NCBI RefSeq assembly: GCF_002993285.1
Contig: NZ_CP027433.1
Coordinates: 3,472,001-3,536,000 of the forward strand
Source of the DNA: Gordonia iterans
Lineage (GTDB): Bacteria; Actinomycetota; Actinomycetes; Mycobacteriales; Mycobacteriaceae
Length of the DNA stretch: 64,000 bases
Direction of reading: 5' to 3'
Of this stretch, positions 40,896 through 55,800 are shown in pieces. The notes beneath the pieces are model-generated. The model made no database searches, was not told the origin of the DNA, and was given only the letters and a program-made list of their open reading frames with translations. Every line of letters starts with the position of its first letter. Position 1 is the first letter of the stretch. A program made the position numbers and the translations under genes.

Positions 40896-43800
40896 CGGCG
40901 GTCACCGGCGGCAGGGCGGGAGCCTTACCCACCGATGCAGCAGCCAACTCCCGCACCGTCGGTGCATCGAAGAGGTCCCGGATCGAGAGCTCAACCCCGA
41001 GCGCGTCTCCAGCCCGCGCCACCACGCGCATCGCCGAGAGCGAGTTACCACCCGCATCGAAGAACGACGCCGTCACCGACACCTGATCAAGACCAAGCAC
41101 ATCAGCAAACACCGCAGCCAGAGCTTCCTCGGCCGCGCCCTCGGGAGCCACGTACTCCTCGAGTACGCGACCGAAGTCCGGTGCCGGCAGAGCCTTACGA
41201 TCAAGCTTGCCGTTCGCCGTCAACGGCAACTGATCGACCACCATCACCAGGTCCGGAATCATGTACCGGGGCACATGCTTGCCGGCCTGCTCACGAATGG
41301 CCTGCACATCAAGTTCCACACCCGCATCAGCGACCACGTAGCCGATCAACGCATCGCCGCGCTGGCTGTCAACGATCACCGTGGCCGCGGCGCCAGTCAC
41401 CCCATCGGCAGCCAACAGCGCGGCTTCGACCTCGCCGTACTCGATACGGAAACCACGCAACTGCGCCTGACCATCAGCGCGACCCAAATACTCGATATCG
41501 TCGCCCACACGACGAGCCCGGTCACCCGTGCGATACAACCGCGACCCATCCGAAGCGAACGGATTCGCCACAAACCGGGTGCCCGTCAGATCCGGGCGAG
41601 CCAAATACCCCTGCGCCAACTGCGCACCGGCCACATACATTTCACCCGGCACACCCTGCGGCACCGGACGAAGACGATCATCCAGAATATGGATCGCCAA
41701 CGTCGAGAGCGGACGACCAATGAACGACGGATCCGCCGAACGCACATCGCCGCGATCGATCTCGCGGAAGCTCACATGCACCGTCGTCTCGGTGATGCCA
41801 TACATATTGACCAGCCGAGCCCGGTCATCGGGGTTCTCATCAAACCAACGACGCACCTGATCAAACGCGAGCTCTTCGCCACCGAACACGATGTACCGCA
41901 ACGCCGACTCGGCACTCGGGTTGCGGCGGCGCGCATCGATCACCTGATAGAACGCCGACGGCGTCAGATTCAAGAACGTCACCTGCTCATCAGCAAGCAA
42001 CTGAACAAACGCATCCAGATCGCGGGCAAGATCACGATCCACGATCACCACACGCGCACCCGAGAGCAGCGGACCCCACAACTCCCACACCGAGAAGTCG
42101 AACGCATACGAGTGGAACATCGTCCACACGTCATCAGGCCGGAAATCGAAGTCCTGCGCACAGGCAGCCATCAACGCCGCGACATCAGCGTGCGTGACCT
42201 CCACACCCTTGGGCAGACCCGTCGAACCCGACGTGTAAATCACATACGCCCGCGACGACGACGGCACGCTCACCGACGTGAAACTCGCACCCGCATTCTC
42301 GACGATCACCCGATCGACATCGAGGACAGCAACACCGGCGCCGACCGCTGACCACAGTTCATGGCCCTGCGTGGAAGCGTCTGTGAGCACCACCGACACG
42401 CCGGCATCACCGACGATGTACGACAAGCGTTCGACCGGGTTGGTCACATCCAACGGCAGATACGCACCGCCGGCCTTGAGCACACCCAGAATCGCCACCG
42501 GCAGATCCACCGACCGCGCCGTGGCCAAACCGACCAGATCACCGGCACGAACACCGGCAGCCACCAGACCCGCGGCCACCGCATCCGAACGGCTATCCAA
42601 CTCTGCGTAGGACACGGTGACACCCAACGCCGACACCGCCGGCGACGAACCGAAACGCTCCACCGACCCGGCGAACAACTCGACCAGCGTCCGCTCAGCG
42701 CCCTCGGGAACCACCGGCGCAGGCGGCCCTGGCAACCGCTCCCGCTCACCGGAGTTAAGCAATACCACGTCACCGACCGGAGCAGCAGGATCAGCCGTCA
42801 CCCCATCCAGCAGCACCACCAACCGATCCGCGAACGACTGCACGGTCGCCTCATCGAACAGATCCGTGGCATACAGAATCGAACCCGCCCAGTCCCGGCC
42901 AGCCGCCGCCGACGACACATTGAACGTCAGATCCACCTGCGCCGGCACCACCGGCGCCGCCAGGGCCTGCGCCGAAATACCGGCGATCTCCATCTCCGCC
43001 TGCCCCACCGACGCCGCCGGATCAAACGACAACATCACCTGAGCAAGCGGAGAGAACGCCTCCGACCGCACCGGATCCAACGCCTCGACCACCGACTCGA
43101 ACGGCACTTCGGCATGGGCGAACGCATCCAGATCCGACACCCGCACCTGATCAAGCAACTCAGCGAAACTCATCGACGAATCAACCCGGGCACGCAACAC
43201 CAGAGTGTTCACGAACATGCCCACCAACGCATCGAGCGACTCCGAGCCACGCCCGGCGATCGGCGTCGCCACCGCAACATCCCCGGTCGCCGACAACCTC
43301 GCCAGCAGCACCGACAAGCCGGCATGCACCACCATGAACGGCGTCAACCCCGACCCGGCAGTCAACCCCGCGATCCGATCACCGATCTCCGCCGGAATCA
43401 CAAACGAAACCTGCCCACCGACATGCGAAGCGATCGCCGGACGCGGACGGTCCATCGGCAGATCCAGCACATCCGGCAACCCGGCCAGCGCCTCACGCCA
43501 GAACACCAACTGACGCCCCAGCACCGAATCGGCCACCTCGGGCGCACCCAAAACCTCGTGCTGCCACAACGCGAAATCAGCGAACTGCACCGGCAACGGC
43601 GCAAACACCGGCACCTCACCCGCGGCCCGTGCGGCATAGGCGGTCAACACATCGGTGACCAACGGCAACATCGACTCACCATCAGCAGCGATATGGTGCG
43701 CCACCACCGCAAACAAGTAATCGCCGCCCTCGCGGCAGATCACCACGCGAATCGGCCACTGCATCGTGACATCGAAACCAGCCGACACCGCAGACCCGAA

Positions 43801-46800
43801 CGCCTCAACCGAATCGGTCTCGATCCACACCAGATCCGCATCCACCGACGACTCGGGAGCAATCACCTGAACCGGCACACCCTCGACATCAGGGAACGTG
43901 GTCCGCAACACCTCATGGCGGCGCACCACATCAGCGACCGACGCCCGCAATGCCTCGACGTTCACATCACCGGACAAACGCAACACAACCGGAATGTTGT
44001 ACGTCGGAGCATCCGGCTCCAAACGATTGATGAACCACATCCGCTGCTGCGCGAACGACAACGGAACCCGATCCGGACGCGGCACCACCGCCGTCACCGG
44101 CGGCAGCGCGCTGCCTCGATCAGCCAGCGCTGACGCAAGCTCGCGCACGGTCGGCGCGGCGAAGACATCGGCGATGGAGACCTCGACATCGAGAATCTCG
44201 CCGACACGACCGACCACGCGCATGGCCGACAGCGAGTTGCCGCCCAGGTCGAAGAACGACTCGGTGACCGAGATCTGGTCCATCCCGAGGATCTCGGCGA
44301 AGACCTCGGCGATCGCGACTTCCTCGGCACCTTCTGGGGCGATGTACTCGGTAGCTTCCACGACGGGCTCGGGGAGGGCGTTCTTATCCAGCTTGCCCAC
44401 CGGAGTGAGCGGCATTGTGTCCAGCACGTTGATCGACGCCGGCACCATATGACTCGGCAGCCGTTCGGCCAGGAAGCTGCGCAGCTGCGCGGGCTCCGCC
44501 TGGGCCCCGCTGCGCACTGCGACGTAGCCGGCCAGTGCAGTGGCGACCGATCCACCGACGCCCACCACCACCGCAGTCACCACGTCGGGGTGACCGGCCA
44601 GGACAGTCTCGATCTCACCGAGCTCGATCCGCAGACCGCGCAGCTTGATCTGGTCGTCGCTGCGGCCGGTGTACTCGATGACCCGATGGCCGCCGTCGTC
44701 GTTCCGCCAGCGCACCACGTCGCCGGTCCGGTACATGCGGTCGCCGGGGATGCCGTACGGGTTCGCGACGAAACGCGAGGCGGTCAGCGCCGGAACACCC
44801 AGGTATCCGCGCGCAAGCTGGTCGCCGCACACGTACAGTTCGCCGGGCACCCCGACCGGTACCGGCTGCAGTTCGTCGTCGAGCACCAGGAAACCGACGC
44901 CCGCGAGCGGCCCGCCGAGGTACACCGGCGCCCCGACCTGCATCGGTTCGCTGATCGCGACGCCGATGGTGGTCTCCGTCGGGCCGTAGAGATTCTGGAT
45001 CCGCGGGAACATGGCCCACTGGTCCTTGAGTGCCTGAGGTACGGCCTCGCCACCGGCGTAGACCACCCGCAGCGCAGGGAGCGTCGCCGGGTCCATGGTG
45101 GCCAGCACCGACGGCGTCAGGAACGTGTGCGTCACCGCGTGCCGCATCATGAAGTCCTGCAGCACCTGCCCACCGACTGCCTCGGTCGGCCGGTACACCA
45201 GGACGCCGCCCGACCGTGCCGCCAGCAGGTATTCCAGGACGGACGCGTCGAAGCTCGGTGAAGCGAAGCCGAGTACCCGGGAGCGCTCATCGGCTTCGGA
45301 ACGACGAACCTCCTCGTCTGCGAAATTGGCAAGGCCCGCGTGGGTCACCGAGACGCCCTTGGGCCGGCCGGTGGATCCGGACGTGAAGATCACGTACGCG
45401 GTGTTGTCGATGCGCACCGGCCGTAGGCGATCGACATCGGTGACGGCCTTAGAATCGAGCTCGTCGATCTCCGCCGCGAGACCGTCGTCGTCCAGCCGAT
45501 ACCACGCGAAGCCGCCAGCCGGCAGGTGACCCGACGCCGCAATCGCGAGCCCGACGGACGCTCCGGAATCCTCAATCATCGACGCGACTCGGTCCGCCGG
45601 GTAGGTGGGATCGATCGGCACGTACCCGGCGCCGGTCTTCGCGACCGCCCAGATCGCGACGAGCAGCTGCGACGAGCGTTCGATCGCGAGGGCCACCAGC
45701 TGTTCGCTGCCGACGCCCTGATTGATGAGCCAGCGCGCGAGCCGATTCGATCGCGCGTCTAGGTCTGCGTACGTCAGGTATGAACCGTCGGGATCGACGA
45801 CGGCTTGCCGCGGCCCCCACTTGTCGACGGCCTGCGCGAAGATCTCGCTCAGCAGCACCGGGTCGACGCCCGCGCCGCCGGACACGATGGCACCATCGGT
45901 CGGGATCGTCCGGGCCTTCCTGACCTCGGGCACGTCGGAGACGCTCGGCGCGGCCGTGGACGCAGCGGAGCTTTCGGCGACGTTCTCCGGCAGCGTGATG
46001 CTGGCGACCGGTAGCGACGGATCGGCCACCACCTGTTCCAGGCTCGCCACCAGGTAGGCGGCGACCATGTCCATGCTTCGCCGATCGAAGAGATCGGTGG
46101 CGTAGAGCAGGCTGCCGGACCAGTCGCCGTCGGTGTCCGCGACGGTGACGAGAAGATCGATCTTGGCGGGAGTCTCCGGCGCCGCGACCGGCTCGACGGT
46201 GAGGCCGCCGAACTCGGCGCCGGCCAGTGTCTCTCCGGCCAGTTCCGGCACGTCTGTCTGGTTGAACGTGAGCCAGACCTGCGTGAACGGTGAGAAGGCC
46301 GAGGACTGCACGATGCCAAGTTCCTCGACGACCGTCTCGAAGGGCACATCGGCGTTGACGTACGCGTCGAGATCGGCACGCTTGGCCTCGGCCAGCAGCT
46401 CGTCGAAGGTGATTCCGCGCGGCACTCCGGTGCGGAGCACGAGCGTGTTCACGAACATGCCGACCAGGTGCTCGAGTCCGGCCTGCCCGCGTCCGGCGAT
46501 CGGGGTGCCGATCGCGATGTCGCGCTGGCCGGTCATCCGGGCCAGCAGTGCGGCGAGCGCCGCGTGGACGACCATGAACGGAGTCGCTCCGGACTGATCT
46601 GCGAGTGCCCGGATTCCGGTGGCGACGGCCTCGGGGATGACGAACGGAACCAAATCGCCGCGCTGGGAGGCCACCGGGGGTCGCGGCCGGTCGAGCGGCA
46701 GTTCCACCAGCTCGGGCAGTCCGGCGAGCTGGGTCTTCCAGTAGCCGAGCTGGCCGCCGACGACCGAGTCGGGGTCCTCCGGAGTTCCCAGCACCTCGTG

Positions 46801-49800
46801 CTGCCAGAGTGCGTAGTCGGCGAATCCGTACGGCAGTTCGGTGAACTCCGGATCGCGGTCGTCAGCTTCGGCGAGGTAAGCGGTGAGCAGATCGGTGACG
46901 AACGGTGCCATCGACTCGCCGTCGAAGGCGATGTGGTGGACCACCACCACGACGATGTGCTCGTCTGGACCGACCGCGAGGACCCGGATGCGGATCGGGG
47001 TCTGGCGGGTGAGGTTGAAGCCGGACGTCAGGGCTTCCTGGATCTCGTCGGCCGAGTCGACGACGTCCCAGTCCAGACGCGCGGCCACCGATGATTCCCG
47101 CGCGATCTTCTGGCGTGGGTTGCCGTCGACGGACGGGAAGGTGGTCCGCAGCACTTCGTGGCGCACCACGACGTCGACCATCGCCGTGTGCAGTGCGTCG
47201 AGGTCCAGCGGACCGGTGACGCGCAAGCCCATCGGAATGTTGTAGGCCGAGGAGTCCGGATTGGCCTGGTTGAGCAGCCACATGCGGTGCTGCGCGAACG
47301 AGAGCGGCACCTGCTCGGGCCGCGGCACCACCGCGGTCACCGGCGGCAACGCGACAGCCTTACCCACCGAAGCCGCAGCCAGCTCACGCACGGTCGGGGC
47401 CTCGAACAGATCCCGGACAGTGAACTCCACACCGAGCGCTTCACCGGCTCGTGCGACCAGGCGCATGGCGCTCAGCGAGTTACCACCGGCATCGAAGAAC
47501 GACTCGGTCGCCGACACCCGCTCGACCCCGAGCACATCGACGAACACCCGAGCCAGCGCCTCTTCGGCCTCACCCTCAGGAGCCACATACTCGGCCTCCA
47601 AGCCGCCGAACTCCGGCGCCGGCAACGACTTGCGGTCGATCTTGCCCGCCGTATTCAACGCGATATCGTCAACGACCATCCACACCGTCGGCACCATGTA
47701 CCCCGGCAACGCCGCAGAAGTGGAGACCTTCACCGCATCCAGATCCAGAATTTCTCCCGGACCGGCACAGACATAGCCGACCAGATGCTCGCCACCATCG
47801 GGGGAGACCGCCACCGTCACCGCCGTATGCACCACACCCGGCGCCGCAGCAAGAACCGCTTCGATCTCACCGAGCTCGATCCGCTGACCCCGCAACTTGA
47901 TCTGGAAATCGGTACGACCCAAATACTCCAGCGAACCGTCGCCGAGCCTGCGCACCAAATCACCCGTGCGATACAAACGCGCACCCGGCGCCCCATGCGG
48001 ATCCGCGACGAAACGTTCCGCAGTCAGATCCGGGCGCGCCGCGTAACCACGCGCCAACTGCACACCACCCAGATACAACTCACCCGGCACCCCCGCAGGC
48101 ACCCGATGCAGGCGACCGTCGAGGACCACTGCCGACGAGTTCCACACCGGCACACCGATCGGCACCGTCGGATCCTCCGCCGACACCTGCCCGATCCGCT
48201 GATAGGTGATCTCGATCGCCGCCTCGGTCGGACCGTACAAGTTGTAGAACAACGCCTCCGGCCACACACCACGAGCCGGAGCAGCCACCGCCGGCGGCAA
48301 CGCCTCACCCGTCGTCGACACGATCCGCACCGAATCAAGCCGCTGCAACAACGACTCGGGCACCACATCCAGGAACACCGACAACATCGACGGCACGAAA
48401 TGCACCATCGTCGCCTGCGTGCGCGCAATCTCCTCAGCCACATACACCGGCTCCAGATGACCACCCTGCTTAAGCACCACCAGCGACGCACCCACCATCA
48501 ACGGCGCAAACAACTCCGGCACCGAACAATCAAACGTGTACGGCGTCTTCTGCACCACCACATCAGAGGCATCGATCGGCAACTCATCCAAACCCCACCA
48601 GAAACGATTCAGCACCGCCTCATGAGTCAACGTCACACCCTTAGGCATCCCCGTCGACCCCGACGTAAACAACGTGTACACCGCCGAATCAGCCCGCAAC
48701 GGCGACAACCGATCACCATCAGTCACCGGAGCAGCTGCCGCAGAGTCCGCATCCACCGGCGCCGACGCATCCACCCCGCACACCGGCACACCGGCCGCCT
48801 CAGCCGCCGCCAACGCATCACCGACCAACGAACGATCAGAAACCACCAGAAGCTTCGCCCCCGACGTGGTCAGCATGTACTCGGCACGATCGACCGGAGT
48901 ACCCAAATCAATCGGCACATACTGGCCACCAGCAGCAACCACCGCATGAATGGCAACCATCATCTCCACCGACCGCGGCACCGCCACAGCCACCGAAACC
49001 TCAGGCCCCACACCCGCAGCAATCAACTCCCGCGCAAACACATTCACCCGCGCACCGAACTCGCCATAAGAAACTTCACGCCCACCGAACACCAACGCCG
49101 TCGCCTCCGGCGTCCGCGCCACCTGCCCAGCCACCGCATCAGCAACCGACACCACCGCAGGAAGCCCCACAGAACGACCCCACTCACGCCCGACCTCAGC
49201 CTCGGCACCCGCAACGGTCAACAGCGGCAGATCGGCCACGAGCTCGTCCGGTACCGCCGCGCCCGCTCGGAGAATCTCCGCGATTGCGTCGGCTAAAACT
49301 TTCACCTGTTCTTCGCCAAAGACATCCGGCAGATACTTCAGGTGCCCACTGACGCGTCCGCCGTGTTCTTCGGTGATGAAGCTGACGGGATAGTGGGTGG
49401 CATCCCGCATCGAGATCCCGCGCAACTCCAGTCCGTCTGAGCCTGCCTCCGAAATTGACTCGGTATCGATCGGGTACGACTCGTGGATGAACAGGGTGTC
49501 GAATTCGAGCGCCTGCGGTGCGATCCGGGCGAGGTCCGGCAATCCGATGTGATGGTGATCGAGCACCCGGACCTTGTCGCGCTGCAACGCCGCGAGCATT
49601 TCTCGGAACGTCACCGACGGATCGATATCGACGACCACAGGCAGGGTGTTGATGAACAAACCGACCATGGTGTCGACACCATCAAGATCGGCCGGCCGTC
49701 CGGAAACCGTTTCGCCGAAGGTGACCACGCGGTTGCCGGTCAGACGGGACAGCAGCACGGCCCAGGCCGCCTGCAGCACCGTCGACAGCGTGGCTCCACA

Positions 49801-52800
49801 TTCCCGTGCCAGGCGCAGGACTTTCGCAGAGGTGTCATCCGCCAGTGCGAAGCCGACCTCGCGCGGAGCCTGATCGATCGCCGTGGTTCCTGCGGGCGCG
49901 ATCCGGGTCGGGCCGTCAACGTCCGCCAGGTTCTCCTGCCATGCCGCGATACCGGCAGCAGTATCGGTGCGCGCCACCGCTCGCGCGTGGTCGGCGAAGC
50001 TGTGCTCGTGTGTTGGCGTGTAGGGCGCACCCGTCGCATAGGCGGCAAGCAGATCTGTTAGGACCAGCGGGCCGGACCAGCCGTCGAACAAAATATGGTG
50101 CGAGGTGACGATCAGATCGGCACCGTTGGGGTGGCGGACCAGGATCGCCCGCATCAGTGGCGGGGACGACAGGTCGAAGCGTTGCGCACGCTCGGTGTCG
50201 GCGATCTCTGCCAGGCGCACTTCCGCGGCTTCGTCGTCTAGGTCTCCGAGGTCCGCCTCGCGCAGTGGTACCGCGACATCGTCGGGTACCACTGCCACCG
50301 CTCCGGCTTCGATCTGGCGGAAGCCGGACCGCAGCACCTCGTGGTGCTGCAGGAGGATACCCATCGCCGCTTGCAGTCGGTCGGTATCGACGTCGCCGAA
50401 TTGCACACGCGCCTGCACGTGATAGACGTCCAGCTCGTCGTCGCGAACCATGCCGGCCTGGAAGAACAATCCGGCCTGCAGCGGCGTCAGGGGCCAGACC
50501 TGCGCCCCCGGAAGGTCCAGCGCGATCAGGTCGAGTTCTTCCTGAGTGATGCCCGAGCCCGGCACGTCCGACGGCGAAAGACCGATCTGGTTCCGGCCTG
50601 CTTCCACCGCGGCGGAGAGCTCCGCCGACCACTGATCGGCCAGACGTTGGACGTCTTCGGCCTGGAGCATGGCTTCCGGGAATCGGAACCGCACCTGCAG
50701 GCGGCGGCCATCCTCGCTGGCGACACTCATCGCATCGATGATGAGCGCGGCCGACATGGTCATCTCGCCTCGAACGCTGCCCGGTAGTGGCGGCACATCA
50801 CCGGCGGTAGCGAACGGCGTCTCGACGCCCACACCCGCGGCGCCGGTCGCCCCAAGATAGTTGAACAGGATGGACGGCAACGGCCTCGATCCGAGATCAC
50901 CGATCGCGCGTTCACCATTCTCGCGGTACCGCAACACCCCGAATCCCGCTCCGCCGTCGGGGGTGCCGAGACGTTCCTCCTTGGCGGCCTTGATCGCGTG
51001 CACGACGTCGGCGGCCGGATCCAACTTCAGCGGCGCCAGCGTGGTGAACCAGCCCACCGTCCGCGAAAGATCCGCGCGCCGCGGCTCGTCGCCACGATCC
51101 AGCAAATGCTCGTCGCGGCCGTGTCCTTCGGCGAGAACCGATACTGTGGCAGCGGCATCGATTCCTCGCGAACGCTGCCAACCACGAACCGCGCGGGCGA
51201 AGGTCCCCAGCAGCACGTCGTCGACGGTGCCGCCAAATGCCTCCGGCAATCGCGTGAGTACTTCGTCGGCTACCTCGCCCTCCACGTTGTGGACCAGTGC
51301 GACCGAGGTCTTGTCCCGATCCCGGCTTGCATCGAATCGGCTGCCCAGTCCGGTGGGCAGCTCCGGCAGCCGCTCCAGCCAATAGCCGGACTGTTCCTCG
51401 AACTCCTCGCGCAGTCCGGCGACAGCACCGGCCCAGGCCCGCTGCGAGGTGCCTTCAGCTCGCAAGGAGATCGGCTTACCTTCCTGGTGCTGCGCCCACG
51501 CGGTGATCAAGTCCTCGATCAGGATCGGCCAGGAGACCGCGTCCACACCGAGGTGATGGATGGCCAGCACGATCCGGGCCCGGTCGTCGCCGGTGGTGAC
51601 GAGGCATGCCCGGAGCAGACGACCTGCCGCCGGGTCCATCCCGGACACCGCCTCGGTGTAGGCGCGCAGGACGTCGGCACCGAACTCTTCGGTGCCGCTG
51701 TCGTTTGTCGACTGGACGGACAGCACGGACTCGGCGGCGTCGAATTCAGTGCCCGCGGTGAGGGTCCACGCCTCGTCGACGATCTCCAGTCGCGCCGAGA
51801 GCATAGGATGTGCGGCGACTATCGCGGCCAGGATGTCGGCCAGTGCCTCCGGCGTCATGCCGGCCGGGGCAACAAGCACCATCGACTGTGCGAAATCAGC
51901 GAAGTCCGAGGGCTGAGATGAGTGCTCAAGCATCCAGGATGTGATCGGCCTGATGACAGATTCCCCGACACCTCCGCCCGGAAGCTCGTCCAGCACCTGA
52001 ACACCCCGGTCGGAATTTGTGACCAGTGCGGCCATCTTGCGCACGGTGCGGCTCTCGAAGATCTCTCGTGGCGAGAGCTCCCAGCCGGCCGCCCGCGCCG
52101 CCGACGCCAACCGGATCGACATGATCGAATCGCCACCGAGAGCGAAGAACGACTCGGTGACCGACACTCGATCGATCCCGAGGAGACCACCGACAATGGC
52201 CGCCAGCTGCTCTTCCACCGAGCCAACCGGAGCGGCGTACTCACTCTGCGCGGCAGAGAAGTCCGGAGCGGGCAATGCCTTACGGTCGAGCTTGCCGGCG
52301 CTGTTCAAAACGACGTCGTCGATCAGGTTCCACACCGACGGCTGCATGTACTCCGGCAACGCCGCCGCCACATGCTCCTTCACCGAATCCAGATCCACCG
52401 ACGCCGGTGAGACGTAACCGACCAGGAACTCGCCACCGGTCGAAGCCTGCGCCACCGTTGCTGCGGCATGCACCACACCGGGAGCCCCGGCGATCACCGC
52501 TTCGATCTCACCAAGCTCGATACGCTGACCACGCAGCTTCACCTGGAAATCGGTACGACCCAGGTACTCGAGATCGCCACCGGCCTGGCGCTTGACCAGG
52601 TCACCAGTGCGATACAGACGCGAACCCGGCTCACCGAATGGATCAGCGACAAAACGTTCTGCCGTCAACGCGGGCGCAGCAGCGTAACCCCGCGCGATCT
52701 GCACACCACCCAAATACAACTCGCCCGGCACACCATCGGGGACCGGCTGCAAACGATCATCCAAAACCAGAGCGGTCGTGTTGGCGACCGCACGCCCGAT

Positions 52801-55800
52801 GGTGACGAGCTCATCGCCCGGCAACACCTGCACGGCAGTCACATCGACCGCGGCCTCGGTCGGGCCATACAGGTTATGCAGTTCCGTGGACGGCAACACC
52901 GTCAGCAGTTCCTGCGCAATCGCCGGCGCCAGAGCTTCACCCGACGTGAACACCTCGGTCAACGACGTCAACGCCGCGACACCGTCACCGACCACATCGA
53001 GGAACACCGAGAGCATCGACGGCACAAAGTGCACCACCGACACCTGCTCCTCAGCGATCACCGACGCCAAGTACTGCGGATCCCGATGCCCATCCGGACG
53101 AGCAATCACAAGAGGCGCACCGATCAGGAGCGGCAAGAACAACTCCCACACCGACACATCGAACGTGTACGGTGTCTTCTGCAAGAACCGAGCATCCGCG
53201 GCAAGACCGTAGTCGTCACGCATCCACACCAGACGGTTCAGCACCGCCTCATGCGAGACCGTCACACCCTTCGGGGTGCCCGTCGAACCCGACGTGAACA
53301 ACGTGTACAACGCGCTGTCACCATGCAACGGCGCGAGGCGCTCAGCATCGGTCACCGCAGCAACCGAGAGATCAACCTCAGCGGCTCCGTCGACCTCGAT
53401 AACCCGCGACTCCAAGCCGGCGACCGGTTCCGGCGCGGTACCCGCAGCGACCAGCACGACCTGGGCGCCCGCCGTATCGAGCATCACCCGGGCACGCTCA
53501 ACCGGCGCCGCGATGTCGACCGGCACATACTGGCCACCGGCAGCGGTGATCGCATGAATGGCGACCAGCAACTCCACGCTGCGATCAATGCACACACCAA
53601 CAGCGACGTCCGGGCCCACACCCGCGGCAATCAGTTCACGCGCCAACGTTGCCACCCGGGCACCGAACTCGGCGTACGAAACCTCACGGCCCTCAAACAC
53701 CAACGCCGCGGCATCCGGAGTCGCAGCCACCTGCGCCGCCACCGCATCGGCAATCGGCAGCGCAGGCGCCTGGACCGCCGGTCCCGAAGACACCGCGAGC
53801 ACCTCGTCGCGGGCCGACTGGTCCAACAGTGCAACATCGCCGACAGCCGAACCGGGGTCGCTGGTCAACTCATCGAGGAAGGCCACGAATCGATCGGCCA
53901 GCGACCGCGCCGTGGACTCATCAAACAGATCGGTGGCATAGACGACCGCACCCGACCAGGTGCCATCGCCATCGGGCAGCACCCGGAAGGTCAGATCGAC
54001 CTGGGCAGGAACAAACGGATCAGGCACACCAGCGACCCGCAGACCCTGCACGTCTGCTTCGATCCCTCGCATCGAGGCACCCGGATCGAACGACAGCATC
54101 ACCTGTGCCAGCGGCGAGAAGGCCTCACTGCGCACCGGATCGATCGCATCAACGACGGCCTCGAACGGCACCTCCTGATGCGCAAAAGCATCAAGATCGC
54201 CCTGACGCACACGTGCGAGCACATCGGTGAACGACACACCCGAATCGACCTGGGTACGCAACACCAGCGTATTGACGAACATGCCGACCAGCGCGTCCAG
54301 CTCGGCCTGCCCACGACCGGCAACCGGCGTAGCGACCGCAATGTCTTGCGTCGCCGACAACCGCGCCAACAGCACCGCCAACGCGCCGTGCACCACCATG
54401 AACGGTGTCACGTCATGAGCACCGGCAACCGCCGCGACCCGTTCAGAAACCCGAGCCGGAATCTCGAACCGGACTTCAGCACCCACATACGAAGCAACCG
54501 CCGGGCGTGGCCGATCCGTGGGCAACTCCAGCACATCCGGCAGATCCGCCAACGCATCGCGCCAGTACGACAACTGACGACCCAGCACCGAATCCGCCTC
54601 ATCCGGCGCGCCCAGCACGTCACGCTGCCAGATCGCGAAGTCGGCGAACTGCACCGGCAAAGGCGCAAACGGCGGCTCCTGGCCGGCCGCGCGTGCCGCG
54701 TACGCGGTCAGCACATCAGCGACCAACGGACCCATCGACTCACCGTCGGTGGCGATGTGGTGTGCGACCACAGCGAACACGAACCCGTCGGCACCGACAG
54801 GGCAGATCACCGCACGGATCGGCCACTGCTCGGTCACGTCGAAGCCCGCAGAGACCTCCGCAACCAACTCGGCCTCAGACTCGACCTCGATCCACGGCAA
54901 CTGCGCAGCGACTGCAGACTCGGGCGCGATTACCTGGACCGGCGCACCATCGGCGTCGGGGAACGTGGTCCGCAGCACCTCGTGACGTGCCACGACATCA
55001 GCAAATGCCGCCTGCAGTGCCGCTACATCGAGGGCACCGGTAATCCGCATGACTGCCGGAATGTTGTAGGTCGGCAGCGACGGATCGAAGCGGTTGATGA
55101 ACCACATCCGCTGCTGCGCGAACGACAATGGGATCTGCGCCGGACGCGGATCTGCCTTGGTGACCGGCGGCAACGCCGGGGCGCGGCCGGCGACCTCCGC
55201 AACGAGTTCGCGCACCGAGGGAGCGTCGAAGACGTCGCGCACCGACACCTGCACACCGAGTGCGTCACTCACCCGCGCGACCAAACGCATGGCCGCGAGC
55301 GAGTTACCGCCGGCATCGAAGAAGCTCTCGGTCACCGACACCCGGTCGACGCCGAGAAGGTCGGCGTAGACCACAGCGACTGTCTCTTCCTCCGGAGTTT
55401 CGGGGGCCACGTACTCAACAGCAGCGAACTCGGGCTCGGGCAGCGAGCGGCGATCCACCTTGCCCGCCGTGTTCAACGGCATCTCGGCCAAAGTCACCCA
55501 GGCGGTCGGAACCATGTACTCCGGCAGCTGCTTGGCCAGCTCAACGGCGATGGCGTTGGTATCGACCGACGCCGGCGCGACATAACCGACCAGCTGATCA
55601 CCCGCCGGGCCCTCGACCACACGAGCCGCGGCATGCACCACACCATCGACCCCGGCGATCGCCGCCTCGACCTCACCGAGCTCCAAACGCTGGCCACGCA
55701 ACTTCACCTGGAAGTCGGTGCGACCCAGGTACTCGAGTTCGCCGGAGTCGCTGCTGCGCTTCACCAGGTCACCGGTGCGGTAGAGACGCGAACCGGCTTC